Part shown: piece by piece, positions 1 through 5,735 of the stretch
Layout of the letters: each line of letters opens with the position of its first letter
Numbering within the stretch: the first letter of the stretch is position 1
Source: Propionibacteriaceae bacterium
GTDB taxonomy: Bacteria; Actinomycetota; Actinomycetes; Propionibacteriales; Propionibacteriaceae
Assembly: GCA_020438595.1 (NCBI GenBank)
Contig: JAGQUI010000130.1
Location: forward strand, 1 to 7,330
Length of the DNA stretch: 7,330 bases
Direction: 5' to 3'
Notes under the pieces: model-generated
Told to the model about the DNA's origin: nothing
What the model saw: the letters and a program-made list of their open reading frames with translations, nothing else
The model's database searches: none
Program-made: the position numbers and the translations under genes

Positions 1-411
1 CACTTCGGCGCCCTTTCGGGCCCGGCGGGTCACCGAGCCGGCCTTGGCGCCGTAGCCCACCAGCATCGCTTCGGAGGTGGCCGGGGTCTCGACCCGCCCG
101 GACGCAGCGGGCGCAGGCTCGCCCGGCTCCTCGGGGGAACCGGGCCCGGCCACCGATGCGGAGGTGGCCTCGTCCGCGGTGTCGGCGATCCGGATGATCG
201 GCGTCCCCACGTCGACGGTCTGCCCCTCCCCGACCAGGATCTCCGCCACCACGCCGGCGTACGGCGAGGGCAGTTCGACCAGCGACTTCGCGGTCTCGAT
301 CTCGAGCAGGGTGTCGTTGACGGCGACGGTGTCGCCGACCGCGACCTTCCACGAGACGATGTCCGCCTCGAGCAGGCCCTCGCCCGGGTCGGGCAGCTTG
401 AACTCGTGCAT
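1..411 (-). CDS. bkdC: Dihydrolipoyl acyltransferase (E2) of a branched-chain 2-oxoacid dehydrogenase complex, N-terminal part
   Basis: Only the first 137 codons are in the window; the gene runs off the left edge. Seen: residues 1-77 form a biotinyl/lipoyl domain with the motif [12 protein letters not shown], in which K42 is the expected lipoylation site. A Pro/Ala/Glu-rich linker (about 80-113) follows, then LVGYGAK (117-123), a signature often seen just before the subunit-binding domain in actinobacterial Bkd-type E2 proteins. The catalytic domain is not visible. The ATG at 411-409 is preceded by AGGAG (417-421) with 5-nt spacing, and this SD overlaps the TGA of the E1 beta gene (423-421). 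Known: E2 moves the acyl group from E1 to CoA via its lipoyl arm, in the cytoplasm. Last of three visible co-transcribed genes. Bkd rather than pyruvate specificity is inferred from the operon partners and LVGYG; substrate is not proven. Confidence 0.93.
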   Translation of the reverse strand, partial: MHEFKLPDPGEGLLEADIVSWKVAVGDTVAVNDTLLEIETAKSLVELPSPYAGVVAEILVGEGQTVDVGTPIIRIADTADEATSASVAGPGSPEEPGEPAPAASGRVETPATSEAMLVGYGAKAGSVTRRARKGAEV

Positions 412-420
412 CTGTGCTCC

Positions 421-1491
421 TCAGAAGGCCAGCGACCGGTCGACGGCGTCCAGGACCCGGTCGAGGTCGGGCAGGTAGCCCTCCTCGACGCGGCTCGGCG
501 GATAGGGCAGGTCGTACCCGGTCACCCGCAGCACCGGCGCCTGCAACTCATAGAAGCACTCCGCCTGGATCCGCGCAGCGAGTTCGGCGCCGATCCCCAG
601 CGTGCCGACGGCCTCGTGCACGACCACGGCGCGACCGGTGCGCTTCACGGACGCGAACACCGCCGCGTCGTCGAGCGGGGACAGCGAGCGCAGGTCGATC
701 ACCTCGAGGTTGCGGCCCTCCTCGGCCGCCGCGACCGCAGCCTCGACGCAGGTACGCACCATCGGCCCGTAGGTGAGCAGGGTGGCGTCCGTGCCCGGCT
801 TGACCGTGCGGGACGCGTACAGCGGCAGCGGGGACGCGGAGCCGTCCACCTCGCCCTTCTCGTGGTAGCGGCGCTTGGGCTCGAGGAACACCACCGGGTC
901 GTCGTCGGCGATCGCCTGCTGGATCATCCAGTAGGCGTCCGACGGGTTCGAACAGGTGACGACCTTCAGTCCGGGCGTGTGCGCGAAGTAGGCCTCGGGC
1001 GACTCGCTGTGGTGCTCGATCGCACCGATGCCGCCGCCGTAGGGAATCCGGATCACCATCGGCACGCTCGCCGCGCCGTGGGTGCGGAAGCGCAGCCGGG
1101 AGACCTGGGAGACGATCTGGTCGAAGGCCGGGTAGACGAAGCCGTCGAACTGGATCTCGACGACGGGACGGTAGCCGCGCAGGGCCAGGCCCACGGCCGT
1201 CCCCACGATGCCGGACTCGGCCAGCGGGCTGTCGATCACCCGGTCGCGGCCGAATTCGGCCTGCAGGCCCTCGGTGATCCGGAACACCCCGCCCAGGCTG
1301 CCGATGTCCTCACCGGCGAGCAGCACCTTGTCGTCGTCCGCGAGCGCCTGGCGCAGGCCGGCGTTGAGCGCCTTGGCCATGGTGAGCCGGCCGGTCACCC
1401 CTCCGGTCACCGCGGCGGCCGCGGGGGTCCCGGTCGCCGGGGCGGTACGACCGTCCGACCCGGTCTCCACTGCCGTGTCGTGGACGCTCAT
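421..1491 (-). CDS. bkdB: 2-oxoacid dehydrogenase E1 component, beta subunit (branched-chain type)
   Basis: Encodes 356 residues, near the usual ~325-350 for the family. Seen: the transketolase-like pyrimidine-binding domain spans about 37-215, with AGEDIG (59-64), GGVFR (67-71), the conserved EIQFDGFVYPAFDQ (112-125) and the GGGIGAIEHHSESPEA region (152-167). The C-terminal transketolase domain spans about 228-350, with VIDLRSLSPLD (264-274) and HEAVGTLGIGAE (292-303). The HHSESPEA form resembles BkdB more than pyruvate dehydrogenase E1 beta. The ATG at 1491-1489 overlaps the E1 alpha stop (ATGA) and has AGGAGG (1496-1501) 4 nt upstream, so this start is chosen. It gives a low-complexity Ala/Thr/Gly-rich lead of about 36 residues before RLTMAKALNAGL, where most homologues begin; a downstream start at M38 cannot be excluded. 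Known: it forms the alpha2beta2 thiamine-diphosphate decarboxylase with E1 alpha. Confidence 0.95.
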   Translation of the reverse strand: MSVHDTAVETGSDGRTAPATGTPAAAAVTGGVTGRLTMAKALNAGLRQALADDDKVLLAGEDIGSLGGVFRITEGLQAEFGRDRVIDSPLAESGIVGTAVGLALRGYRPVVEIQFDGFVYPAFDQIVSQVSRLRFRTHGAASVPMVIRIPYGGGIGAIEHHSESPEAYFAHTPGLKVVTCSNPSDAYWMIQQAIADDDPVVFLEPKRRYHEKGEVDGSASPLPLYASRTVKPGTDATLLTYGPMVRTCVEAAVAAAEEGRNLEVIDLRSLSPLDDAAVFASVKRTGRAVVVHEAVGTLGIGAELAARIQAECFYELQAPVLRVTGYDLPYPPSRVEEGYLPDLDRVLDAVDRSLAF

Positions 1492-2615
1492 CGTGCCTCC
1501 TCGAAGGATGCCTCGTAGGCGAGGTACTCCTCGCGCTGGCGCACGAGCAGGTCGGGGGTGTTCGCGTAGACCATCCCCCAGTAGTCGGCCAGGTGCGGTT
1601 CGGGCAGGGCGACGCAGCCGTCCCGCATGCGCTCGGCGAGCGCGTCCGCCTCTGCGGCGAGGGCGGCCTCCCACGCGTCGTCGATCGCCCCGGACGCGGT
1701 CAGGTAGGTGCGCAGCCGGTCGATCGGGTCCTTGGCGCGCCACTCGCCCTCCTCGGCGGAGGTGCGGTACTTGGTCGGGTCGTCGGACGTGGTGTGCGCG
1801 CCCATCCGGTAGGTGTAGGCCTCGACCAGCACCGGTCCCTCGCCGCGGCGGGCGAGGTCGAGCGCCCACTCGGTGACGGCCTGGACGGCGAGCACGTCGT
1901 TGCCGTCCACGCGGACGCCGGGGAAGCCGAACCCGGCCGCGCGGCGGTACAGCGGCACCCGGGACTGCAGGCTGGTCGGTTCGCTGATCGCCCACTGGTT
2001 GTTCTGGCAGAAGAACACCACGGGGGCGGCGGCGGACGCGGCGAACAGGAACGCCTCGTTGACGTCACCCTGGCTGGTGGCGCCGTCGCCGAAGTACACG
2101 ATCACGGCGCCGTTGGCGTCCGCGTCGTCGTTGCCGACCAGGCCGTCCCGCTGCTGGGCCATGCCCATGCCGACGGCGTGCAGGGTCTGGGTGCCGATCA
2201 CGAACGAGTAGGGGTGGAAGCTGTCCGGGCGCGTGGGCCAGTCGGTCATGCCGGTGCCGCGGAAGGTGGTGAGCAGGTCGACCGGGTCAATGCCCCGGCA
2301 CCACGCGACGCCGTGCTCGCGGTAGGACGGCACGACGAGGTCGGGGTCGCGGACGGCGCGGGCGGAGCCGACCTGGGCGGCCTCCTGGCCGAGCAGGGGC
2401 GGCCACAGGCCCAGTTCGCCCTTGCGCTGCAGGGCGGTGGCCTCGGTGTCGATGCGGCGGGCGAGCACCATGTCGCGCAGGTTCGCGGCGAGGTCGGCGT
2501 CGGTGCCGTCGTAGTGGAAGTCGGGGTGGCTGACTCGCCGTCCGCTCGGGTCGAGGAGCTGGATCGGTACGTCGGCCACCGACGGTTCGCGGTTGCTGCC
2601 TGCGGGCTGGGGCAA
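1488..2615 (-). CDS. bkdA: 2-oxoacid dehydrogenase E1 component, alpha subunit (branched-chain type)
   Basis: Encodes 375 residues, normal for the family. Seen: LQRKGELGLWPPLLGQEAAQVG (62-83) is the conserved early block. The thiamine-diphosphate motif runs from GDGAT (176-180) to NNQWAI (205-210). YRMGAHTTSDDPTKYR (269-284) is the conserved loop with the TPP-contacting histidine H274 and the segment that is phosphorylated in mitochondrial homologues. The start is TTG at 2615-2613, supported by AGGAG (2621-2625) at 5-nt spacing. Known: E1 decarboxylates branched-chain 2-oxoacids (from Val, Leu, Ile) and reductively acylates the E2 lipoyl group, feeding branched fatty-acid synthesis or catabolism. 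First gene of the operon; it overlaps E1 beta by 4 nt. The close pyruvate-type E1p alpha family is the alternative; the overall sequence looks more like actinobacterial BkdA. No defects seen. Confidence 0.95.
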   Translation of the reverse strand: MPQPAGSNREPSVADVPIQLLDPSGRRVSHPDFHYDGTDADLAANLRDMVLARRIDTEATALQRKGELGLWPPLLGQEAAQVGSARAVRDPDLVVPSYREHGVAWCRGIDPVDLLTTFRGTGMTDWPTRPDSFHPYSFVIGTQTLHAVGMGMAQQRDGLVGNDDADANGAVIVYFGDGATSQGDVNEAFLFAASAAAPVVFFCQNNQWAISEPTSLQSRVPLYRRAAGFGFPGVRVDGNDVLAVQAVTEWALDLARRGEGPVLVEAYTYRMGAHTTSDDPTKYRTSAEEGEWRAKDPIDRLRTYLTASGAIDDAWEAALAAEADALAERMRDGCVALPEPHLADYWGMVYANTPDLLVRQREEYLAYEASFEEAR

Positions 2616-2618
2616 GGG

Positions 2619-2625
2619 TTCTCCT
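2619..2625 (-). promoter_or_regulatory. Ribosome binding site deciding the TTG start of bkdA
   Basis: AGGAGAA on the minus strand ends 3 nt before the TTG at 2615-2613 (AGGAG to TTG spacing 5 nt). No ATG or GTG in this frame has an equally good SD nearby, so the TTG is the likely start. Confidence 0.75.
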
Positions 2626-2651
2626 GGTCAGCGGGGCTTCCGGCAGGCCCT

Positions 2652-2681
2652 AACTTACGGTTACGTAACCATAGGTGTCAA
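2652..2681 (-). promoter_or_regulatory. Sigma-70-type promoter of the bkdABC operon
   Basis: On the minus strand a perfect -35 TTGACA (2676-2681) is followed after 18 nt by TAAGTT (2652-2657), which fits the TANNNT form of a -10 box. Transcription would start near 2645, giving a leader of about 30 nt to the TTG start at 2615. That leader contains only the SD as a recognisable element. Both box sequence and position fit a housekeeping promoter; there is no experimental support in the sequence itself. Confidence 0.65.
2655..2670. promoter_or_regulatory. Palindromic operator candidate inside the bkd promoter
   Basis: GGTTACGTAACC (2659-2670) is a perfect 12-bp palindrome lying wholly within the -35/-10 spacer. 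An overlapping inverted repeat, TTACG-N4-CGTAA (2655-2668), reaches into the -10 box. AT-containing palindromes placed this way in high-GC DNA are typical binding sites of dimeric helix-turn-helix repressors such as TetR or Lrp types. No regulator gene of that kind is in the window. A bound protein would block RNA polymerase at this promoter. Confidence 0.6.
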
Positions 2682-2698
2682 CCCGGGTCCGTCCGGGT
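2681..2698. repeat. Small inverted repeat upstream of the bkd promoter
   Basis: ACCCGG (2681-2686) and CCGGGT (2693-2698) are perfect complements around a 6-nt loop, just upstream of the -35 box. CCGGGT is also repeated directly at 2683-2688 and 2693-2698, 10 nt apart. With such GC-rich arms chance occurrence is quite possible; function unknown. Confidence 0.3.
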
Positions 2699-2728
2699 AC
2701 TGACCGATGGCCCACCGACCGGAGCCAG

Positions 2729-2749
2729 CCCACTTTTGTCGGGTTATGG
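2729..2749 (+). repeat. Repeat unit R1
   Basis: Core CCCACTTTTGTCGGG followed by TTATGG. Outer left unit. It is the only copy preceded by AG rather than GA at the two bases before the core. Confidence 0.85.
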
Positions 2750-2779
2750 CCAGCCCGGGATTCTCCCGAGGCGCGTTGA

Positions 2780-2800
2780 CCCACTTTTGTCGGGCTATGC
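2780..2800 (+). repeat. Repeat unit R2
   Basis: Core CCCACTTTTGTCGGG followed by CTATGC, preceded by GA as in R3 and R4. Inner left unit; it can pair with R3 across a 15-nt loop (18 of 21 positions complementary). Confidence 0.85.
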
Positions 2801-2815
2801 GACCCGGAAATCGCG

Positions 2816-2836
2816 CCATAACCCGACAAAGGTGGG
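2816..2836 (-). repeat. Repeat unit R3 (inverted)
   Basis: On the minus strand the core reads CCCACCTTTGTCGGG, followed by TTATGG exactly as in R1. Inner right unit. Confidence 0.85.
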
Positions 2837-2866
2837 TCGCTCCTCCAGATCGGTCGCTGCCACGCC

Positions 2867-2887
2867 CGGAAACCCGACAAACGTGGG
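2867..2887 (-). repeat. Repeat unit R4 (inverted)
   Basis: On the minus strand the core reads CCCACGTTTGTCGGG, followed by TTTCCG, so the distal part has diverged while the 15-nt core is kept. Outer right unit. Confidence 0.8.
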
Positions 2888-2890
2888 TCG

Positions 2891-2922
2891 GATCCAGGTT
2901 CGGGCGGCCGGGAACCCGGATC
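2891..2922. repeat. Imperfect hairpin next to repeat R4
   Basis: GATCC-A-GGTTC (2891-2901) is complementary to GAACC-C-GGATC (2912-2922) with one mismatch (A2896 against C2917) and a 10-nt GC-rich loop. It begins 3 nt after R4. There is no T-run on either side, so an intrinsic terminator is unlikely. It may be part of the same mosaic element as R1-R4 or an independent operator. Confidence 0.5.
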
Positions 2923-3002
2923 GCACGCGCCAGCCACGACCACCGGCGTGAATCCCCTTGTGCGTGTGACCGCTTACGTACCCTGAACCCGGTGAATGCG
3001 CG

Positions 3003-3919
3003 ATGAACACCCCCACAGCGCAACGGGACGGAGTGGTCGAGGCGACCGGACGCGACGGCGCCCGGCAGTTCCTCGCCTTCCGGCGCGACCTCTACGCCGG
3101 CGACCCGGGCTACTCGACCACCCTGGAGTTCGCGGTCGAGAACGTGCTCGGCCAGACCTCTGCGTTCACCCGCTCCTGCTTCGTGCGCCCGCTGCTCGCG
3201 CTCGAGGACGGCCGGGTCGTGGCCCAGTGCATCCTCGTCCACGATCCCGCCCTGCCGCTGTTGCAGGTCGCGTTCTTCGAGGCGCTGCCCGAGCGGCAGG
3301 CCGCCGTCGGCGCGCTCCTGGACGAGGCCCGCGCCGAGGCCCGGCGCCGCCCGCGGCGCTGCGCCGCGTCCGCTGGCTCGGAACGCCGGACGCGGGAATC
3401 AGCGTTCGGCCCGTCGACCTGCACGACTGGGACGCCGAGCTGGAGACCTTCCGCACCCTGTGCGACGTCACCCTCGGCACCACCTCGCTGTACGCGCCCA
3501 CCCGGCCCCGCCACTTCGCCGAACTGATCGGCGGCCTGAAGCCCTTCCAGCGCCCCGAGCACCTGCTCTTCGCCGAGCAGGATGGACGCCCGGTCGGGTT
3601 CTGCTTCTGGCATCCCGACTACAACCGCATGCTGCCCTACGGCCGGCGCCTCGGCGTCCCGTCCATCGCCTGGCGGTTCGCCCTGCGCCGCAACCGCGTC
3701 CGCTCGGTCGTCCTGAACGCGATCGGGGTGCTGCCCGAGGTGCGCGGCAGCGCCACCCACGCCCTGCTCGCCCGCGTCGGCGAGGCGATCGACGGCCACT
3801 ACGACACCTACCAGACCTCCTTCGTCTGGGACGACAACCTCGCCTCGCTGGGCATCAACCACTACCTCGGCAACGACGTGGTCCGCCGGTTCGCGGTGTG
3901 GTTCGACGAGGTCGCATGA
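3003..3919 (+). pseudogene. GNAT-family N-acetyltransferase-like gene, frameshifted and probably internally deleted
   Basis: The 5' half reads well from ATG 3003 (SD-like GGTGA at 2991-2995, 7-nt spacing) through FLAFRRDLYAGDPGY and LLALEDGRVVAQCILVHDP to LLDEARAEARRR, about 116 codons. Beyond about 3350 that frame turns into Pro/Arg/Ser-rich sequence, while another frame becomes protein-like from ALRRVRWLG (about 3356) to the TGA at 3917-3919. That part has LLFAEQDGRPVGFCFW and an acetyl-CoA-loop-like segment, VLPEVRGSATHALL. The two halves together give about 304 residues; from memory, relatives with this layout are nearer 370-390 and carry a central block that I do not find here. Direct copies of CGGCGC (3342-3347, 3354-3359) sit at the join and suit slippage or deletion. 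A sequencing error could explain the frame change but not the missing block. Substrate unknown. Confidence 0.7.
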
Positions 3920-3971
3920 TCACCGTCAGGCGGGACGACGGCCCCTTCCCCCTCACTGCGTGACGCGGAAC

Positions 3972-3992
3972 GGAACCGTCCCCATCTCGGTC
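3972..3992 (+). repeat. 21-nt repeat, left copy (GGAACCGTCCCC type)
   Basis: GGAACCGTCCCC followed by ATCTCGGTC lies between the convergent acetyltransferase pseudogene (ends 3919) and membrane protein gene (ends 3996). It matches the copy at 7310-7330 at 20 of 21 positions in the same orientation. Unlike the right copy it has no complementary GACCGAG arm upstream, so it looks like a partial unit. No intrinsic terminator with a T-run is visible in 3920-3995. Confidence 0.75.
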
Positions 3993-3995
3993 CGG

Positions 3996-5342
3996 TCAGG
4001 CGAAGCCGAACAGCGGCGGCAGCGCGACGGCGGCGAGGACGCACCAGGCGAAGTAGACCGGGACGTAGCGGGTCTGCCACCGCTCCAGGACGCCGTGGGT
4101 GACCCGTCCGCGCAGGAAACCGAGCTGCAGCCGGGCGGCCCACGCCAGGTTCACCAGCAGGATCAGGTTCAGGCCGAGGGAGGCGACCTTGTTCGCGCTC
4201 GCGCCGAAGGCGCCGATCCGTCCGACCATCGCCGACAGCACCACCACGTCGACGAGGAGCGCGGCCACGATCATCACCAGTTGGAGGGCGTCGAACCAGC
4301 GGGCGCGCGTGGTCGCGTCCCGCGCGGACAGCGTGTAGAGCAGCAGCCCGAGCACGACGACCAGTGCGGCGTCGAACACGATCAGCACCTCGCGCTCGGC
4401 ATCGAGGACCGACACCCCGCCACCGATGCCCTGGACGGCCGCGGCGACGACGAAGGCGAGCAGCATGGCCGTGAACAGGGGCGTGAACACGGCGGTGAGC
4501 ACGGGGGCCATGTTCTCGACCACGGACTTCTTCGCCTCCACGAGCCAGGCGGCGATCACCACCGCGCCGGCTGCGCCGCAGGGCAGCAGCCACTCGCCGA
4601 CCAGGCGGCCGACGTCCATGCCGATCGCGGTGAAGACGCCGAGCGTGAGCCCGATCAGGACGGCACCGCCGAGCGCGATCAGGGCGAGGTAGACCACCCA
4701 CTCGCCGGTGAACCGGATGAAGTCCATCCGGGCCCGGTCCGAGCGCCAGTCGCCCTCGGCGTACGCGACCCCGACGACCAGCCAGAGCGCCACGACCAGG
4801 TGCAGGACGGTGAGCGCGAGGGTGGCGGAGTGCGGGGTGAACGGGTAGGCGTTCACGAGGACGGCGGCGCCGACGAACGCGACCGCGACGATGGCCACCG
4901 ACGTGCGGGCACCGCGGGCGCGGACGAGGAAGTACGCCGCGAGCACACCGAGGACGATGATCGGGACGTTGCGGAGCACCACGTCGTCCGCGGCGTTCCA
5001 CAGCCAGGGCAACTTCACCAGCACCGCCGCCAGCACCGCGAAGGCCACCGCGAGCAGTCCGCTGCGATCCGGCCGTGCCGCCGCCTCGCCGCCGAGCACG
5101 AGCTGCTTCCACAGGCGGTCGGAGTGCTCGCGCGCGAACTCGCGGGAGAGGTCGTCGGTGCGCCCGAGCCGGCGGACGGCGATCAGGAAGGCCTCGTCGC
5201 CGCTCAGGCCGACCGCGGCGAGGTCGTCGATCTGGTCGCGCAGGTGGCTCTCGAGCTCGTCCAGGTCGGACGCGGCGAGCGCCGGGTCGGCGGCGAGGTA
5301 GCGCCGCCACTGGGCGAGCTGGGCGCCCACGGATTCGCTCAT
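3996..5342 (-). CDS. Polytopic membrane protein with N-terminal permease-prefix-type domain
   Basis: Encodes 448 residues. Seen: residues 1-80 are soluble and helical (LDELESHLRDQIDDL, DEAFLIAVRRLG, LSREFAREHSDRLWKQLVL). This is the pattern of the 'permease prefix domain 1' that often accompanies PadR-controlled membrane proteins. About 11 hydrophobic segments follow, roughly at 95-114, 124-141, 148-166, 174-195, 214-240, 251-269, 281-306, 319-339, 352-375, 386-408 and 427-447, resembling the DUF4153 type of uncharacterised membrane protein. No ATPase motif or catalytic signature is seen, so transport is not shown. The ATG at 5342-5340 overlaps the padR stop (ATGA) and has AGGAG (5350-5354) with 7-nt spacing. 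A longer upstream reading of the same frame overlaps padR and is rejected. Known: PadR plus prefix-domain pairs often respond to membrane or antibiotic stress; the role here is inference. Confidence 0.85.
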   Translation of the reverse strand: MSESVGAQLAQWRRYLAADPALAASDLDELESHLRDQIDDLAAVGLSGDEAFLIAVRRLGRTDDLSREFAREHSDRLWKQLVLGGEAAARPDRSGLLAVAFAVLAAVLVKLPWLWNAADDVVLRNVPIIVLGVLAAYFLVRARGARTSVAIVAVAFVGAAVLVNAYPFTPHSATLALTVLHLVVALWLVVGVAYAEGDWRSDRARMDFIRFTGEWVVYLALIALGGAVLIGLTLGVFTAIGMDVGRLVGEWLLPCGAAGAVVIAAWLVEAKKSVVENMAPVLTAVFTPLFTAMLLAFVVAAAVQGIGGGVSVLDAEREVLIVFDAALVVVLGLLLYTLSARDATTRARWFDALQLVMIVAALLVDVVVLSAMVGRIGAFGASANKVASLGLNLILLVNLAWAARLQLGFLRGRVTHGVLERWQTRYVPVYFAWCVLAAVALPPLFGFA

Positions 5343-5707
5343 GCCCCGGCTCCTGCCGGGAGGGCCGGTCCGCGCTGGGTGCCGTCGGTCCAGACGCGAC
5401 GCAGGGTGTCGGTGACCACGGCCCACTGCCTGCGCTGCTCGGCGAAGGCCTCCTGTCCGGCGGTGCTCAACCGGTAGTGCTTGCGGCGCCGGCCGGACGG
5501 TGCGTCCACCCAGCGCGACTCCACCTGGCCGAGCCGCTCCAGCCGGTGCAGCAGCGGGTAGAGCATGCCGTCGCTCCAGGCGAGTTCCCCGTCCGAGAGC
5601 TGGCCGATCCGCTGCAGGATCGCGTAGCCGTACGACTCGCCCTCGGCCAGGATCCCCAGCACGATCGGCGTCGCGGCGGCCGCGACCAGGTCCTTCCCGA
5701 TCTTCAT
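5339..5707 (-). CDS. PadR-family transcriptional regulator
   Basis: Encodes 122 residues, the size of short PadR (PadR-s2) proteins. Seen: winged helix-turn-helix at about 10-80, with VLGILAEGESYGYAILQRI (16-34), the recognition-helix block GMLYPLLHRLERLG (47-60) and the wing SGRRRKHYRLSTAG (71-84). A C-terminal helix (about 85-108) would form the dimer interface. The start MKIGKDL at 5707 is set by AAGGAGG (5713-5719) at 5-nt spacing. First gene of a two-gene operon; its last codons contain the SD hairpin of the next gene. PadR proteins generally repress their own operon and neighbouring transporter genes until a ligand binds. The operator at 5739-5752 supports autoregulation. The ligand is unknown. 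Confidence 0.93.
   Translation of the reverse strand: MKIGKDLVAAAATPIVLGILAEGESYGYAILQRIGQLSDGELAWSDGMLYPLLHRLERLGQVESRWVDAPSGRRRKHYRLSTAGQEAFAEQRRQWAVVTDTLRRVWTDGTQRGPALPAGAGA
5345..5360 (-). promoter_or_regulatory. Hairpin with the SD of the membrane protein gene in its loop
   Basis: On the minus strand CCCGGC-AGGA-GCCGGG is a perfect 6-bp stem with a 4-nt loop. The loop is the core of the SD AGGAG for the gene starting at 5342. The stem lies inside the last codons of padR, so ribosomes finishing padR would open it. This suggests that translation of the membrane protein depends on translation of padR. Confidence 0.55.
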
Positions 5708-5712
5708 GTTCC

Positions 5713-5719
5713 CCTCCTT
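5713..5719 (-). promoter_or_regulatory. Ribosome binding site deciding the padR start
   Basis: AAGGAGG on the minus strand, 5 nt from the ATG at 5707-5705. An in-frame TTG at 5737-5735 would overlap the proposed -10 box and has no SD, so it is not used. Confidence 0.85.
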
Positions 5720-5735
5720 GCATACCTTGCACTTC

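Larger units (their letters stand above)
2729..2887. repeat. Four-copy mirror-symmetric repeat array (REP/BIME-like)
   Basis: Four copies of CCCACNTTTGTCGGG occupy the gap between the divergent bkd operon and the acetyltransferase pseudogene. Copies at 2729 and 2780 point right; copies ending at 2836 and 2887 point left. Their aligned 21-nt units are exactly mirror-placed: start plus partner end equals 5616 for both pairs, centre 2808. Within each half the offset is 51 nt, with 30-nt spacers that are not themselves complementary, and the central gap is 15 nt. Only position 6 of the core varies (T, T, C, G). The two inner units could pair over about 21 bp with 3 mismatches. This resembles a bacterial interspersed mosaic of REP units; a multi-site protein-binding array is the alternative. 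No transposase is present in the window. Confidence 0.85.

Noticed and set aside
2729..2887. CRISPR array, because 21-nt repeats are separated by 30-nt spacers
   Set aside because: Only two copies per orientation, pairs inverted, no leader and no cas gene; the mirror arrangement is unlike a CRISPR locus.
406..2951. Long open frames on the plus strand across 406-1518 and 1593-2951
   Set aside because: They lie antisense to bkdABC, are Arg/Gly/His/Ala-rich with no recognisable motif, and reflect the lack of stop codons in high-GC DNA.
2958..2984. Promoter TTGTGC-N15-TACCCT for the acetyltransferase pseudogene
   Set aside because: Spacer too short and both boxes weak; cannot be separated from background.
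3342..3362. Programmed ribosomal frameshift in the acetyltransferase gene
   Set aside because: No slippery heptamer is visible, and a central protein segment also seems to be missing, which favours gene decay.
3923..3941. Terminator CCGTC-N9-GACGG after the acetyltransferase pseudogene
   Set aside because: Only 5 bp, large loop, followed by C/T mix without a T-run; not above chance.
3960..5477. Long plus-strand open frame opposite the membrane protein gene
   Set aside because: Extremely Asp/Glu/Gln/His/Arg-rich low-complexity translation with no domain; it is the complement of a strongly coding gene.
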